From: Streptomyces humi
Lineage (GTDB): Bacteria > Actinomycetota > Actinomycetes > Streptomycetales > Streptomycetaceae
Direction of reading: 5' to 3'
Length of the DNA: 64,000 nucleotides
Assembly (NCBI RefSeq): GCF_001005085.2
Contig: NZ_LBMU02000017.1
Location: 1-64,000, forward strand
In this document: piece after piece, positions 32,542 to 41,532 of the stretch
How positions within the stretch are numbered: the stretch's first letter is position 1
Layout: each line of letters starts with the position of its first letter
The notes under the pieces: generated by a model
Databases searched by the model: none
Told to the model about the DNA's origin: nothing
The model's input: only the letters and a program-made list of their open reading frames with translations
Made by a program: the position numbers and the translations under genes

Positions 32542-33102
32542 ATGCGGGTGGACGCGAAAGACATGGGTGCCGACCTCCAGCAGGTGCTCATCACCAAAGA
32601 AGAGATCGACGCGAAGCTGGCCGAGCTGGCCGCGAAGATCGACGCGGAGTACGCGGGCAAGGACCTGCTCATCGTCGGCGTCCTCAAGGGCGCGGTGATG
32701 GTCATGGCGGACCTCGCCCGGGCGCTGTCCACCCCCGTCACCATGGACTGGATGGCCGTGTCCTCCTACGGCGCGGGCACCCAGTCCTCCGGCGTGGTGC
32801 GGATCCTCAAGGACCTCGACACCGACATCAAGGGCAAGCACGTCCTGATCGTCGAGGACATCATCGACTCCGGGCTGACCCTGTCCTGGCTGATCAACAA
32901 CCTCGGCTCCCGCGAGCCCGAGACCCTGAAGATCTGCACCCTGCTGCGCAAGCCCGACGCGGCCAAGGTGGCCATCGACGTCGAGTGGGTCGGCTTCGAC
33001 ATCCCCAACGAGTTCGTCGTGGGCTACGGCCTCGACTACGCCGAGAAGTACCGCAACCTCCCGTTCGTCGGTACGCTCGCGCCCCACGTCTACGGCGGCT
33101 GA
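32542..33102 (+). CDS. hpt: Hypoxanthine phosphoribosyltransferase
   Basis: The 186-residue enzyme has the PRPP-binding loop [13 protein letters not shown], the [11 protein letters not shown] segment and [15 protein letters not shown] near the purine site. It salvages hypoxanthine and guanine to IMP and GMP in the cytoplasm. The start is taken at ATG 32542 (MRVDAKDMG), a conserved N-terminus in streptomycetes. GTG 32539 and ATG 32563 are alternatives, and no strong ribosome-binding site distinguishes them. It lies between tilS and ftsH. Confidence 0.92.
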   Translation: MRVDAKDMGADLQQVLITKEEIDAKLAELAAKIDAEYAGKDLLIVGVLKGAVMVMADLARALSTPVTMDWMAVSSYGAGTQSSGVVRILKDLDTDIKGKHVLIVEDIIDSGLTLSWLINNLGSREPETLKICTLLRKPDAAKVAIDVEWVGFDIPNEFVVGYGLDYAEKYRNLPFVGTLAPHVYGG

Positions 33103-33310
33103 ACCCCGGCTGATACGCCGGAGGGTCCACTTACGTAAGACGATCGGGAACCCCAGCGGGTTTCGCGCCGTTGGAGCATGCAGAGACGGGTTTACCAGCC
33201 GTCCGAGCAGCTTCGTGCGGCTTCGGGCGACAATGCTGGGGTACCGTCAGAAGAACTGTCTTATCAAACTCACTATGGCAGGAGGGACGGGGCGACACCG
33301 CTCCGTATGG

Positions 33311-35350
33311 ATGGACGTGAAGCGATACTTCCGTGGGCCGGTCATGTGGATCGTGCTGGCCGTCCTTGCCGTGGTCGTGTTGATGCAGGTCGTCGGCTCG
33401 TCCGGCGGCTACAAGACGGTGGACACCGGCCAGGTCGTGGCGGCGATCAACGACAACAAGGTGGAATCGGCGAAGCTGACCACCGGTGACGAGCAGACCA
33501 TCAAGGTCACGCTCAAGAACGGCGAGAAGGTCGACGGCAGCTCGAAGATCCAGGCGAGCTACATCGGCGACCAGGGCGTCACCATCGCCAACACGCTACA
33601 GACCAAGTACCAGGACAAGCAGATCCCCGACGGTTACACCGTCTCGCCGACCAAGCAGAACGCCTTCGTCGGTGTGCTGCTCTCCCTGCTCCCCTTCGTC
33701 CTCATCGTGGTCGTCTTCCTGTTCCTGATGAATCAGATGCAGGGCGGCGGCTCCCGGGTCATGAACTTCGGCAAGTCCAAGGCGAAGCTCATCACCAAGG
33801 ACACCCCGAAGACGACCTTCGCGGACGTCGCGGGCTGCGACGAGGCCGTCGAGGAGCTCCACGAGATCAAGGAGTTCCTCCAGGAGCCGGCCAAGTTCCA
33901 GGCCGTCGGCGCCAAGATCCCCAAGGGCGTGCTCCTCTACGGCCGCCCCGGTACCGGCAAGACGCTCCTCGCGCGTGCCGTCGCCGGCGAGGCCGGGGTG
34001 CCCTTCTACTCGATCTCCGGTTCCGACTTCGTCGAGATGTTCGTCGGTGTCGGTGCCTCCCGGGTGCGTGACCTCTTCGAGCAGGCCAAGGCGAACGCCC
34101 CGGCGATCGTCTTCGTCGACGAGATCGACGCGGTCGGCCGCCACCGCGGCGCCGGCCTCGGCGGCGGTCACGACGAGCGCGAGCAGACCCTGAACCAGCT
34201 GCTCGTCGAGATGGACGGCTTCGACGTCAAGGGCGGCGTGATCCTCATCGCCGCGACGAACCGGCCCGACATCCTCGACCCGGCGCTGCTGCGCCCCGGC
34301 CGCTTCGACCGCCAGATCGCGGTCGACCCGCCGGACCTTCAGGGCCGTCTGGAGATCCTCAAGGTCCACCAGAAGGGCAAGCCGGTCGCGCCCGACGTCG
34401 ACCTCGCGGCGGTCGCCCGCCGCACGCCGGGCTTCACCGGCGCCGACCTGTCGAACGTGCTGAACGAGGCGGCCCTGCTCACGGCCCGCAGCGACCGCAA
34501 GCTCATCGACAACCAGATGCTCGACGAGGCGATCGACCGTGTGGTCGCGGGCCCGCAGAAGCGGACCCGGATCATGTCGGACAAGGAGAAGAAGATCACC
34601 GCGTACCACGAGGGCGGACACGCCCTGGTCGCGGCGGCCTCCCCGAACTCCGACCCCGTCCACAAGATCACCATCCTGTCCCGCGGGCGCGCCCTCGGCT
34701 ACACGATGGTCCTGCCGGACGAGGACAAGTACTCGACCACCCGCAACGAGATGCTCGACCAGCTGGCCTACATGCTGGGCGGCCGCGCGGCCGAGGAACT
34801 GGTCTTCCACGACCCGACCACGGGCGCCGCGAACGACATCGAGAAGGCCACCTCCACGGCGCGCGCCATGGTCACGCAGTACGGCATGACCGAGCGACTC
34901 GGCGCGATCAAGTTCGGTGGCGACAACACCGAGCCCTTCCTCGGCCGTGAGATGTCCCACCAGCGCGACTACTCGGAAGAGGTCGCCGCCCTGGTGGACG
35001 AGGAAGTGAAGAAGCTCATCGAGAACGCGCACAACGAGGCCTGGGAGATCCTGGTCGAGAACCGCGACGTCCTCGACAACCTCGTTCTCCAGCTCCTGGA
35101 GAAGGAGACCCTGGGCAAGGAGGAGATCGCCGAGATCTTCTCCGCCATCGTCAAGCGCCCGGCCCGGCCCGCCTGGACCGGTTCCTCCCGCCGTACGCCG
35201 TCCACCCGCCCGCCGGTGCTCTCCCCCAAGGAGCTCGCACTGACGAACGGGGCGAACGGCTCGACGCCGGCGATCAGCACGGTGAAGTCCACGGCGGCCG
35301 AGTCCGCCCCGGCGGCCGAGCCGGCCCCGGAGGACCGCCCCGAGAGCTGA
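33311..35350 (+). CDS. ftsH: ATP-dependent zinc metalloprotease FtsH
   Basis: The 679-residue protein is full length. Two membrane segments (about 9-27 and 119-140) flank a small extracytoplasmic domain. The AAA+ module has Walker A GRPGTGKT (211-218), Walker B IVFVDEID, and second region of homology [18 protein letters not shown] (given in part). The protease site is HEGGH at 433-437. It degrades membrane and short-lived proteins. Residue 212 is Arg where FtsH normally has Pro (GPPGTGKT). No ribosome-binding site suits ATG 33311, but [10 protein letters not shown] is the conserved start in streptomycetes. The frame is open to 33215. Confidence 0.93.
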   Translation: MDVKRYFRGPVMWIVLAVLAVVVLMQVVGSSGGYKTVDTGQVVAAINDNKVESAKLTTGDEQTIKVTLKNGEKVDGSSKIQASYIGDQGVTIANTLQTKYQDKQIPDGYTVSPTKQNAFVGVLLSLLPFVLIVVVFLFLMNQMQGGGSRVMNFGKSKAKLITKDTPKTTFADVAGCDEAVEELHEIKEFLQEPAKFQAVGAKIPKGVLLYGRPGTGKTLLARAVAGEAGVPFYSISGSDFVEMFVGVGASRVRDLFEQAKANAPAIVFVDEIDAVGRHRGAGLGGGHDEREQTLNQLLVEMDGFDVKGGVILIAATNRPDILDPALLRPGRFDRQIAVDPPDLQGRLEILKVHQKGKPVAPDVDLAAVARRTPGFTGADLSNVLNEAALLTARSDRKLIDNQMLDEAIDRVVAGPQKRTRIMSDKEKKITAYHEGGHALVAAASPNSDPVHKITILSRGRALGYTMVLPDEDKYSTTRNEMLDQLAYMLGGRAAEELVFHDPTTGAANDIEKATSTARAMVTQYGMTERLGAIKFGGDNTEPFLGREMSHQRDYSEEVAALVDEEVKKLIENAHNEAWEILVENRDVLDNLVLQLLEKETLGKEEIAEIFSAIVKRPARPAWTGSSRRTPSTRPPVLSPKELALTNGANGSTPAISTVKSTAAESAPAAEPAPEDRPES

Positions 35351-35380
35351 CCCCACCGGCCCCACCCGGCCCGGAATGGA

Positions 35381-35421
35381 TGCCGCGCCCCCCAGGACCT
35401 AGCCTGGGGGGCGCGGCATTT
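35381..35421 (+). terminator. Terminator after ftsH
   Basis: A perfect 16-bp stem (TGCCGCGCCCCCCAGG / CCTGGGGGGCGCGGCA) with a 6-base loop is followed by TTT, 30 bases after the ftsH stop codon. It separates ftsH from folE. Confidence 0.9.
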
Positions 35422-35483
35422 CGGTAATGGCCGCACATGAGGCGCGTGATCCACACGTGTACAGGTTGAGGAACGAGGCACAC

Positions 35484-36089
35484 ATGACCGACCCCGTGAC
35501 CCTGGACGGCGAGGGAACCATCGGCGAGTTCGACGAGAAACGCGCCGAGAACGCCGTACGCGAACTCCTGCTGGCCATCGGCGAGGATCCGGACCGAGAG
35601 GGCCTGCGGGAAACTCCGGCACGGGTGGCACGGGCGTACAAGGAGATCTTCGCGGGGCTGTGGCAGAAGCCTGAGGACGTTCTGACCACCACGTTCGACA
35701 TCGGCCACGACGAGATGGTGCTGGTGAAGGACATCGAGGTCTACAGCACTTGTGAACATCATCTGGTCCCGTTCCGGGGCGTCGCTCACGTGGGTTACAT
35801 CCCGTCCGAGAGCGGGAAGATCACGGGGCTGTCCAAGCTGGCCCGGCTGGTCGATGTCTACGCGCGCCGTCCGCAGGTGCAGGAACGACTCACCACGCAG
35901 ATCGCCGACTCCCTCATGCAGATCCTGGAGCCGCGGGGCGTGATCGTGGTCGTCGAGTGCGAGCACATGTGCATGTCGATGCGGGGGATCCGCAAGCCCG
36001 GCGCGAAGACCATAACGTCGGCGGTGCGCGGCCAGCTGCGGGACGCGGCCACGCGGAACGAGGCGATGAGCCTCATCATGGCCCGCTGA
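35484..36089 (+). CDS. folE: GTP cyclohydrolase I
   Basis: The 201-residue enzyme has the zinc ligands Cys90 and His93 (STCEHH) and Cys163 (CEHMCM), and the [21 protein letters not shown] signature (given in part as [13 protein letters not shown]). It converts GTP to dihydroneopterin triphosphate, the first step of folate synthesis. ATG 35484 is chosen because GAGG and GAGGAA lie just before it. The other folate genes (folP, folB, folK) converge on it from the opposite strand. Confidence 0.96.
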   Translation: MTDPVTLDGEGTIGEFDEKRAENAVRELLLAIGEDPDREGLRETPARVARAYKEIFAGLWQKPEDVLTTTFDIGHDEMVLVKDIEVYSTCEHHLVPFRGVAHVGYIPSESGKITGLSKLARLVDVYARRPQVQERLTTQIADSLMQILEPRGVIVVVECEHMCMSMRGIRKPGAKTITSAVRGQLRDAATRNEAMSLIMAR

Positions 36090-36152
36090 TCCCCGCTGAT
36101 CCCCGCTGATCCCTATCGATCCCTGCGGATCCGGCCTGATCCCTGGCGGGGG
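36090..36152. repeat. Short TGATCCCCGC direct repeats
   Basis: Five or six degenerate copies of a ~10-base CTGATCCCCG unit lie directly after the folE stop codon and run up to the convergent DUF3180 gene. Confidence 0.7.
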
Positions 36153-36641
36153 TCAGGCCACCGGCTCGGCTCCGCTGTGGTTGTTGTCGTCGTCCTCCGG
36201 GAGTTTGCAGACGCGTTCCAGGAAGATGGCCGCCGCTATGACGGCGATGCCGGCCACGACCGAGAAGGCCGCGTAGAGGGCCTGGTCGCGGCGGGCGGGG
36301 ATGTCGAGGAGTTCCAGGAGGAAGAGGCCCGTACCGCCGTACATGCCGGCGACCAGGGCCGCGACCAGGGCGCTGGCCTGGCCGAAGACCACCGCGCGGG
36401 CGGCCATCAGCGGGTCGACGCCCTTGGCGCCCGGGCGGCGCTCGCGCTGGGCCCGGAAGCGGGCGCGCAGCGAGAGCGCCGTGGAGACCAGGACCACCGC
36501 GATCAGCGCCAGGACGATCGGGGCGGCCACCGGCACGCTGGGCAGGGTCCCCACCGAGTTCCACAGGCGGGCGGCCGCCCAGGACAGCACCGCCGCCACG
36601 ACGAAGACGCCCGCCAGCACCCTGATCCGCAGCTCTTTCAC
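36153..36641 (-). CDS. DUF3180 membrane protein
   Basis: The 162-residue protein has four predicted membrane helices (at about 8-25, 37-58, 88-107 and 120-142). It matches DUF3180, an actinobacterial family of unknown function that regularly follows folK. It is the last gene of the folate operon read on the minus strand, about 50 bases after folK. The GTG at 36641 is the family start (MKELRIRVL). Confidence 0.8.
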   Translation of the reverse strand: MKELRIRVLAGVFVVAAVLSWAAARLWNSVGTLPSVPVAAPIVLALIAVVLVSTALSLRARFRAQRERRPGAKGVDPLMAARAVVFGQASALVAALVAGMYGGTGLFLLELLDIPARRDQALYAAFSVVAGIAVIAAAIFLERVCKLPEDDDNNHSGAEPVA

Positions 36642-36691
36642 TGTCTTCCTTCAGCTCCCCCGCAGCGATGTGGTCGTCTCGACCTTAACGA

Positions 36692-37303
36692 CTACTCGGG
36701 CAGTCGGAGTTCCAGGTCCCCGCGTACTTCCACACCGTGCCGCGTGACGGCCGTCAGCAGCTCGGCCACCGGGCCGCGGCCGGGCAGCAGGGCCTCGGGG
36801 TCCACGTCGTACCAGGGTGCGAGCACGAACGCGCGTTCGTGGGCGCGCGGGTGGGGGAGGGTGAGCCGCGGGTCGTCGGAGACGACGTCGGCGTACGCGA
36901 CGATGTCGACGTCGAGGGTGCGCGGGCCCCAGTGCTCGTCCCGTACCCGGTTGAAGGCCTCCTCGATCGCGTGCGCCCGCTCCAGCAGGGAGGACGGCGG
37001 GAGGGTGGTCTTCAGCACGACGACCGCGTTGTAGTACGTGGGCTGGCTGCCGGGGTCGACGCCCCACGGCTCCGTCTCGTACACGGGGGAGACGGCCTTG
37101 ATGCGGACGCCGGGGGTGTCCTCCAGCGCGTCGACGGCGCCCTGGAGGGTCTCCAGGCGGTTGCCGAGGTTGGAGCCGAGGGCGACCACGGCGCGTTTGG
37201 GGTTGGACAGGGTGGTGTCGGCGGCGTCGACCTGCTCGACGACGGAGGCGGGCACCGGCTGTACGGTCGGGTCGCTGGGCCCGCGCAGGGAGGATGCGGT
37301 CAT
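36692..37303 (-). CDS. folK: HPPK: 6-hydroxymethyl-dihydropterin pyrophosphokinase
   Basis: The 203-residue enzyme has VVALGSNLGNR, the PVYETEPWG loop and the HWGPRTLDVDIV signature, where the two Asp residues bind magnesium. It transfers pyrophosphate from ATP to 6-hydroxymethyl-dihydropterin. About 35 extra residues precede the domain. The start ATG at 37303 overlaps the folB stop by four bases, so the two are translationally coupled. Confidence 0.95.
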   Translation of the reverse strand: MTASSLRGPSDPTVQPVPASVVEQVDAADTTLSNPKRAVVALGSNLGNRLETLQGAVDALEDTPGVRIKAVSPVYETEPWGVDPGSQPTYYNAVVVLKTTLPPSSLLERAHAIEEAFNRVRDEHWGPRTLDVDIVAYADVVSDDPRLTLPHPRAHERAFVLAPWYDVDPEALLPGRGPVAELLTAVTRHGVEVRGDLELRLPE

Positions 37304-37659
37304 ACTCGGCTCCGGGTGATGGTGACGGTGACGTCGTCGAAGGGAACGGTGATGGGTGCGTCGGGCTTGTGGACGCAGACCTCGACCTCTCTTACCCCCT
37401 CGTGTTTCAGGCAGGCCTGGGCGATCCGCTCGGCGAGCGTCTCGATCAGGTTCACCGGCTCCCCCTCGACCACGGCGACGACCTCCTCGGCCACGATGCC
37501 GTAGTGCACGGTCTTCGCCAGGTCGTCGTCGGCCGCCGCGGGCCGGGTGTCCAGGCCGAGGACGAGGTCCACGAGGAAGGTCTGGCCCTCCTCGCGCTCC
37601 TTCGGGAAGACACCGTGGTGCCCGCGGGCCCTCAGGCCGCGCAGCGCGACACGATCCAC
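37300..37659 (-). CDS. folB: Dihydroneopterin aldolase
   Basis: This 119-residue enzyme has GHHGVFPKEREEGQ, NLIETLAERIA (catalytic region) and CVHKPDAPI. It cleaves dihydroneopterin to hydroxymethyl-dihydropterin and glycolaldehyde. GTG 37659 is used because AGGAG lies eight bases upstream and the next GTG, at 37668, overlaps that site. It overlaps folK by four bases. Confidence 0.95.
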   Translation of the reverse strand: MDRVALRGLRARGHHGVFPKEREEGQTFLVDLVLGLDTRPAAADDDLAKTVHYGIVAEEVVAVVEGEPVNLIETLAERIAQACLKHEGVREVEVCVHKPDAPITVPFDDVTVTITRSRV

Positions 37660-37971
37660 GCGAATCACTCCTGCAATCGTCGGTGACGGCGGTCGCGTCG
37701 TGTGCGGACGACGGACCGGCCACTGACGAATCTACCTGCGGGCACCGACAGTGCCGGGGGTACAGGGCGGTGGCGTGTGCCGGGCGGGCCAGGGTTCATC
37801 GCGGGTTTCCCGGAGAGAACCCGGTGGCTCACGGGCCGGTGGCCGGGGCTACCGGTGAGTTCGTGATTCCAGCCACTTCTGCGGCGGGTGCGGACCGTGG
37901 GGGCCGTTCGGAGCACCCGGGCCGCCCCGGGAGGGGGTGTCCTCGCCCTCAGGAAGGGGTGTCCTCGTTCC
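37660..37971. other. Gap within the folate gene set, with short repeats
   Basis: No gene is visible in these 312 bases between the NTF2-like gene stop and the folB start. A hairpin-forming pair (CGGGTT...AACCCG) lies near 37803-37824. Three GGGGTGTCCTC direct repeats (near 37934, 37955 and 37980) run into the end of the NTF2-like gene. The gap means folB-folK-DUF3180 may have its own promoter. Confidence 0.6.
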
Positions 37972-38475
37972 TCAGGAGGGGGTGTCCTCCTCCTCGTCCT
38001 CGTCGGCCTCGGACAGCACCGGGGAGGCGTGGTGGGACCAGAGCTTCCAGCCGTCGTCGGTGCGCCGGAAGACGTTCGTGGCGACGACCAGCTGCCCGAC
38101 CAGCGGACCTAGCTCATGGCTGCCCTCGGGGGCCGGGCCCCCGCTGAGGATGTTCTCGGTGCAGGTCACCAGGGCGGTGTCGCCGGTGACGGAGACGTGC
38201 ACGTCGGTGAGGAAGAACTGGATGTAGTCGGTGTTCGCCATGATCAGCGCGTACGACCTCAGGACCTCGCCGCGGCCGGTCAGCACCGGCCAGCCCGGGT
38301 GCACGCAGGAGATCACGCCGGTGTCGGCCGGGTCGTGGTACTCCTCGTCGACGCCCAGGTCGGCGGGGGCGAGCCAGAGACCCGAGACGGCTTCGAAGTC
38401 CCCGCGTTCCAGCGCCTCGTAGAAGGCGGTGTTGGCGGCCTCGACGTGCTCGACGTCGGTGTGGGGGGCGCTCAC
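37972..38475 (-). CDS. NTF2-like (SnoaL/DUF4440-type) protein
   Basis: The 167-residue protein has the NTF2 alpha+beta cone pattern (VEAANTAFYEALERGD, then SVTGDTALVTCTENI and WKLWSHHASPV) and an acidic tail (EADEDEEEDTPS). Family members bind small hydrophobic ligands or catalyse isomerisations. Its GTG overlaps the folP stop by four bases, so it is made with dihydropteroate synthase. Position between folP and folB suggests a role tied to folate intermediates, but nothing in the sequence proves this. Confidence 0.75.
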   Translation of the reverse strand: MSAPHTDVEHVEAANTAFYEALERGDFEAVSGLWLAPADLGVDEEYHDPADTGVISCVHPGWPVLTGRGEVLRSYALIMANTDYIQFFLTDVHVSVTGDTALVTCTENILSGGPAPEGSHELGPLVGQLVVATNVFRRTDDGWKLWSHHASPVLSEADEDEEEDTPS

Positions 38476-39395
38476 CGGGCTCCCTCTGCGTGCTGCGCGC
38501 CGGGCGTGGCGGGCGCGCCGGGCGTGGCGGTCGCCGTGCGCGCCTCTTCCACGGCGCGCGAGACGCGTACCGCGTCCGCCGTGGCGCGTACCTCGTGCAC
38601 GCGCACCGCCCACGCGCCGGCGTGCGCCGCGAGCGCGGAGACGGCGGCCGTAGCCGCGTCCCGCTCCCGGGCCGGCGGGGGCGCCCCCTCGGGTCCGGCC
38701 AGTACCCGGCCGAGGAACCGCTTGCGGGAGGCGGCGACGAGCAGCGGGTGGCCCAGGGCGTGCAGCCGGTCGAGGTGGGCGAGCAGGATCAGGTCGTGCT
38801 CGGAGTTCTTGGAGAAGCCGAGCCCCGGGTCGACGACGATCCGGTCCGGGGAGATGCCGCCGGCCAGCACGGCCTCCACGCGCGCGTGCAGTTCGTCGAG
38901 GACCTCGGTGACGACGTCGTCGTACACCCCCTTGACGTTGCCGCCCGCCAGGAAGCCGCGCCAGTGCATGACGACGAAGGGGGCGCCGGAGTCGGCCACG
39001 ACCGGGATCATGTCGGGGTCGGCGAGACCGCCGCTGACGTCGTTGACGAGTGCGGCGCCGGCCGCGAGAGCCTGCCGGGCGACCGACGCGCGCATGGTGT
39101 CGACGGAGACCACGACGCCTTCGGAGGCGAGGCCGCGGACGACGGGCACGACCCGGCGCAGTTCCTCGGCCTCGTCGACGCGGGTGGCACCGGGGCGGGT
39201 GGACTCGCCGCCGACGTCGACCAGGTCGGCGCCCTCGTCGACGAGGGCGAGGCCGTGCTTGACGGCGGCCGTCGTGTCGAACCAGCGGCCGCCGTCGGAG
39301 AAGGAGTCGGGGGTCACGTTCACGACACCCATGACGGCGCACCGGTCCCATGCCGGAAGCCCTGTCACCTGGCCACGCCCGCTGTGGTTGCTCAT
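38472..39395 (-). CDS. folP: Dihydropteroate synthase
   Basis: The 307-residue TIM-barrel enzyme has MGVVNVTPDSFSDGG, DVGGESTRPGA, NDVSGG, DPGLGFSK and ASRKRFLG, the complete DHPS pattern. It joins p-aminobenzoate to hydroxymethyl-dihydropterin pyrophosphate and is the sulfonamide target. The C-terminal ~20 residues (TATPGAPATPGA) are low-complexity. On the minus strand TACGCT ends six bases before the ATG, suggesting a leaderless transcript. Confidence 0.95.
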   Translation of the reverse strand: MSNHSGRGQVTGLPAWDRCAVMGVVNVTPDSFSDGGRWFDTTAAVKHGLALVDEGADLVDVGGESTRPGATRVDEAEELRRVVPVVRGLASEGVVVSVDTMRASVARQALAAGAALVNDVSGGLADPDMIPVVADSGAPFVVMHWRGFLAGGNVKGVYDDVVTEVLDELHARVEAVLAGGISPDRIVVDPGLGFSKNSEHDLILLAHLDRLHALGHPLLVAASRKRFLGRVLAGPEGAPPPARERDAATAAVSALAAHAGAWAVRVHEVRATADAVRVSRAVEEARTATATPGAPATPGAQHAEGAR

Positions 39396-39496
39396 ACGTT
39401 CAGCGTAGGCCCAGGCCGGGGCCGGGAGCCCGGGTGGCCCGAGCGGAGCCCCCCGGGCCGGAGGGGGAGGGGTGTCCGCTCGGGCCGGTCATCGGG

Positions 39497-41332
39497 TCAG
39501 GCCGCGCGGATGTCGCGTTCGGCGGCGTGGTGCGGGCAGGGACGGGCCGGGGCGCTGCCGCGGCGCAGGAAGCGCGGCAGCGGCAGGGCGAGGCTCACGA
39601 AGCCCTCGGCCTGCATGGCGGCGAGCCCGATGCGCGGGAGGTCGCCGGAGGCCCGGTAGACCACGAAGCGCGGCTCCCAGCGCGGCTGGAACTTGGCGTT
39701 GAACTTGTACAGCGACTCGATCTGGAACCAGCGGGAGAGGAAGACCAGCAGTCCGCGCCAGGCGCGCAGTACCGGTCCCGCGCCGATCTTCTCGCCGCGG
39801 GCGAGTGCCGAGCGGAACATCGCGAAGTTGAGCGAGATCCGGGTGACGCCCAGTTTCGGGGCGGCCTGGAGGGCGGCCACGATGAGCAGTTCGTTCATGC
39901 CGGGGTCGGCCGTGCGGTCGCGGCGCATCAGGTCGAGGGAGACGCCGTCGGTGCCCCAGGGCACGAAGTGCAGGATCGCCTTGAGGTCGCCGTAGGGGCC
40001 GGGTGTCTCGTCGGCCTTGTGGGCGGTGGCGATCAGGCAGTCGCCGTCGGTGGGGTCGCCGATCCGGCCGAGCGCCATCGAGAAGCCGCGTTCGGTGTCG
40101 GTGCCGCGCCAGTCCTCCGCGGCGCGGCGGATGCGCTCCAGTTCGGCGTCGCCGAGGTCACGGATACGCCGTACCCGGGTTTCGTAGCCGGCCCGCTCGA
40201 TGCGCTTGACCATCTGGCGCACGTTGCGCATCGCGCGTCCGGCGAGCGAGAAATCCGCCACGTCCACCACCGCCTCGTCGCCCAGTTCGAGCGCGTCCAG
40301 GCCGGTTTCGCGGGTCCACACCTCGCCGCCGGTCTCGGAGCAGCCCATGACGGCGGGGGTCCAGGAGTGGGCCTTGGCCTCGTCCATGAAGCGTTCGATG
40401 GCACCGGGCCAGGCCTCGACGTCGCCGATCGGGTCGCCGCTGGCCAGCATCACGCCGGAGACCACGCGGTAGGTGACCGCCGCCTTGCCGCTGGGCGAGA
40501 AGACGACCGCCTTGTCGCGGCGGAGCGCGAAGTGGCCGAGGGAGTCGCGGGCGCCGTGCTTCTCGAGGAGGGCGCGCAGCTGGGCCTCGTCCTCCTCGGT
40601 GAGGCGGGCGGCGGGGTGTTCGGGGCGGAACGCCAGGTAGATGGTGGTGACGGCGGTGATCAGGCCGAGCGCGCCGAGCGAGAAGGCGACCGTCCAGGAC
40701 GTGGAGCCCTCGTAGTCCACGGGGCCCTCGAAGCCGAACAGGCCGTACAGGACGTGCGTGAGGCGGTCGGCCAGGCTCGGGTCGCCGATCGTGCGCTTCG
40801 GGTGGGCGCTCACGACGACCAGGCCGAGCGCGAGTGAACCGGCGCTCATCAGCACGAAGTTGGCGAGCGCCCGCCATCGGCTGCGGGGATCGGGCAGTGC
40901 TTTGAACTCGTCCCGGTGGATCACGAGCGGCACGAACAGCGCCAGTGAGATGAGCGCGCCGATGACCGAGTGCCGGTACACGAACTGCGAGACCGCGCCG
41001 GCCGGCAGCAGTGCCACGGCGGCCCGCCACGCCCGGCGCTTGCGCCGCTTGAGCCCGTGCGCGAGCAGCAGCAACAGCACGCCGGCGCTGAGCGACAGCG
41101 CGGCGGCGAACGGCCCGAGCGACCCCGGCAGCACCTCGGCCATGGCGTGCATGCGGCTGTGCCGGAAGCGCGGGAACACGCCCGCCGCGATGTCCAGGAC
41201 GCCGACGACGGCACACGCCCTGCCGACCAGGGCGGGGACGGCCTCGGGGCGCGGACCACGGACTATGCGCCGCGCCCGGCCTGATCGGCTCGGAACCTCG
41301 CCCGACATTTCCCCATCTATCCTGACAGACAT
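39497..41332 (-). CDS. MprF-like phosphatidylglycerol lysyltransferase-domain membrane protein
   Basis: At about 611 residues this has five or six membrane helices in its first ~230 residues and a C-terminal double-GNAT DUF2156 domain. The latter includes FALRRDKAVVFSPSGKAAVTYR, GDPIGD, GCSETGGEVW, RQMVKRIERAGY and NFAMFRSALARG (short extracts). MprF/LysX proteins transfer lysine or alanine from aminoacyl-tRNA to phosphatidylglycerol, altering surface charge and resistance to cationic peptides. There is no fused lysyl-tRNA synthetase, unlike mycobacterial LysX. The amino acid used is unknown. The start is uncertain: ATG 41332 or 41308. Confidence 0.8.
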   Translation of the reverse strand: MSVRIDGEMSGEVPSRSGRARRIVRGPRPEAVPALVGRACAVVGVLDIAAGVFPRFRHSRMHAMAEVLPGSLGPFAAALSLSAGVLLLLLAHGLKRRKRRAWRAAVALLPAGAVSQFVYRHSVIGALISLALFVPLVIHRDEFKALPDPRSRWRALANFVLMSAGSLALGLVVVSAHPKRTIGDPSLADRLTHVLYGLFGFEGPVDYEGSTSWTVAFSLGALGLITAVTTIYLAFRPEHPAARLTEEDEAQLRALLEKHGARDSLGHFALRRDKAVVFSPSGKAAVTYRVVSGVMLASGDPIGDVEAWPGAIERFMDEAKAHSWTPAVMGCSETGGEVWTRETGLDALELGDEAVVDVADFSLAGRAMRNVRQMVKRIERAGYETRVRRIRDLGDAELERIRRAAEDWRGTDTERGFSMALGRIGDPTDGDCLIATAHKADETPGPYGDLKAILHFVPWGTDGVSLDLMRRDRTADPGMNELLIVAALQAAPKLGVTRISLNFAMFRSALARGEKIGAGPVLRAWRGLLVFLSRWFQIESLYKFNAKFQPRWEPRFVVYRASGDLPRIGLAAMQAEGFVSLALPLPRFLRRGSAPARPCPHHAAERDIRAA

Positions 41333-41532
41333 CGCATCCCGTAGTTCCGCGAGAGACCTTGATTCCGGTGCCGATTCGGGCATCCGGCGACATTGCGCCC
41401 TCTAGGACGGTGTCTCGGGGGGAGAGGTTCACTCCTCACCGGAAAGCCAGTTCAAAGGCCAGGGAAAGCCCGGGGCAAGCCTCGCTGAAAGCAGCGGGCG
41501 GCACGGGGGAAAGCGCAGGCAGGAAGCACCTC

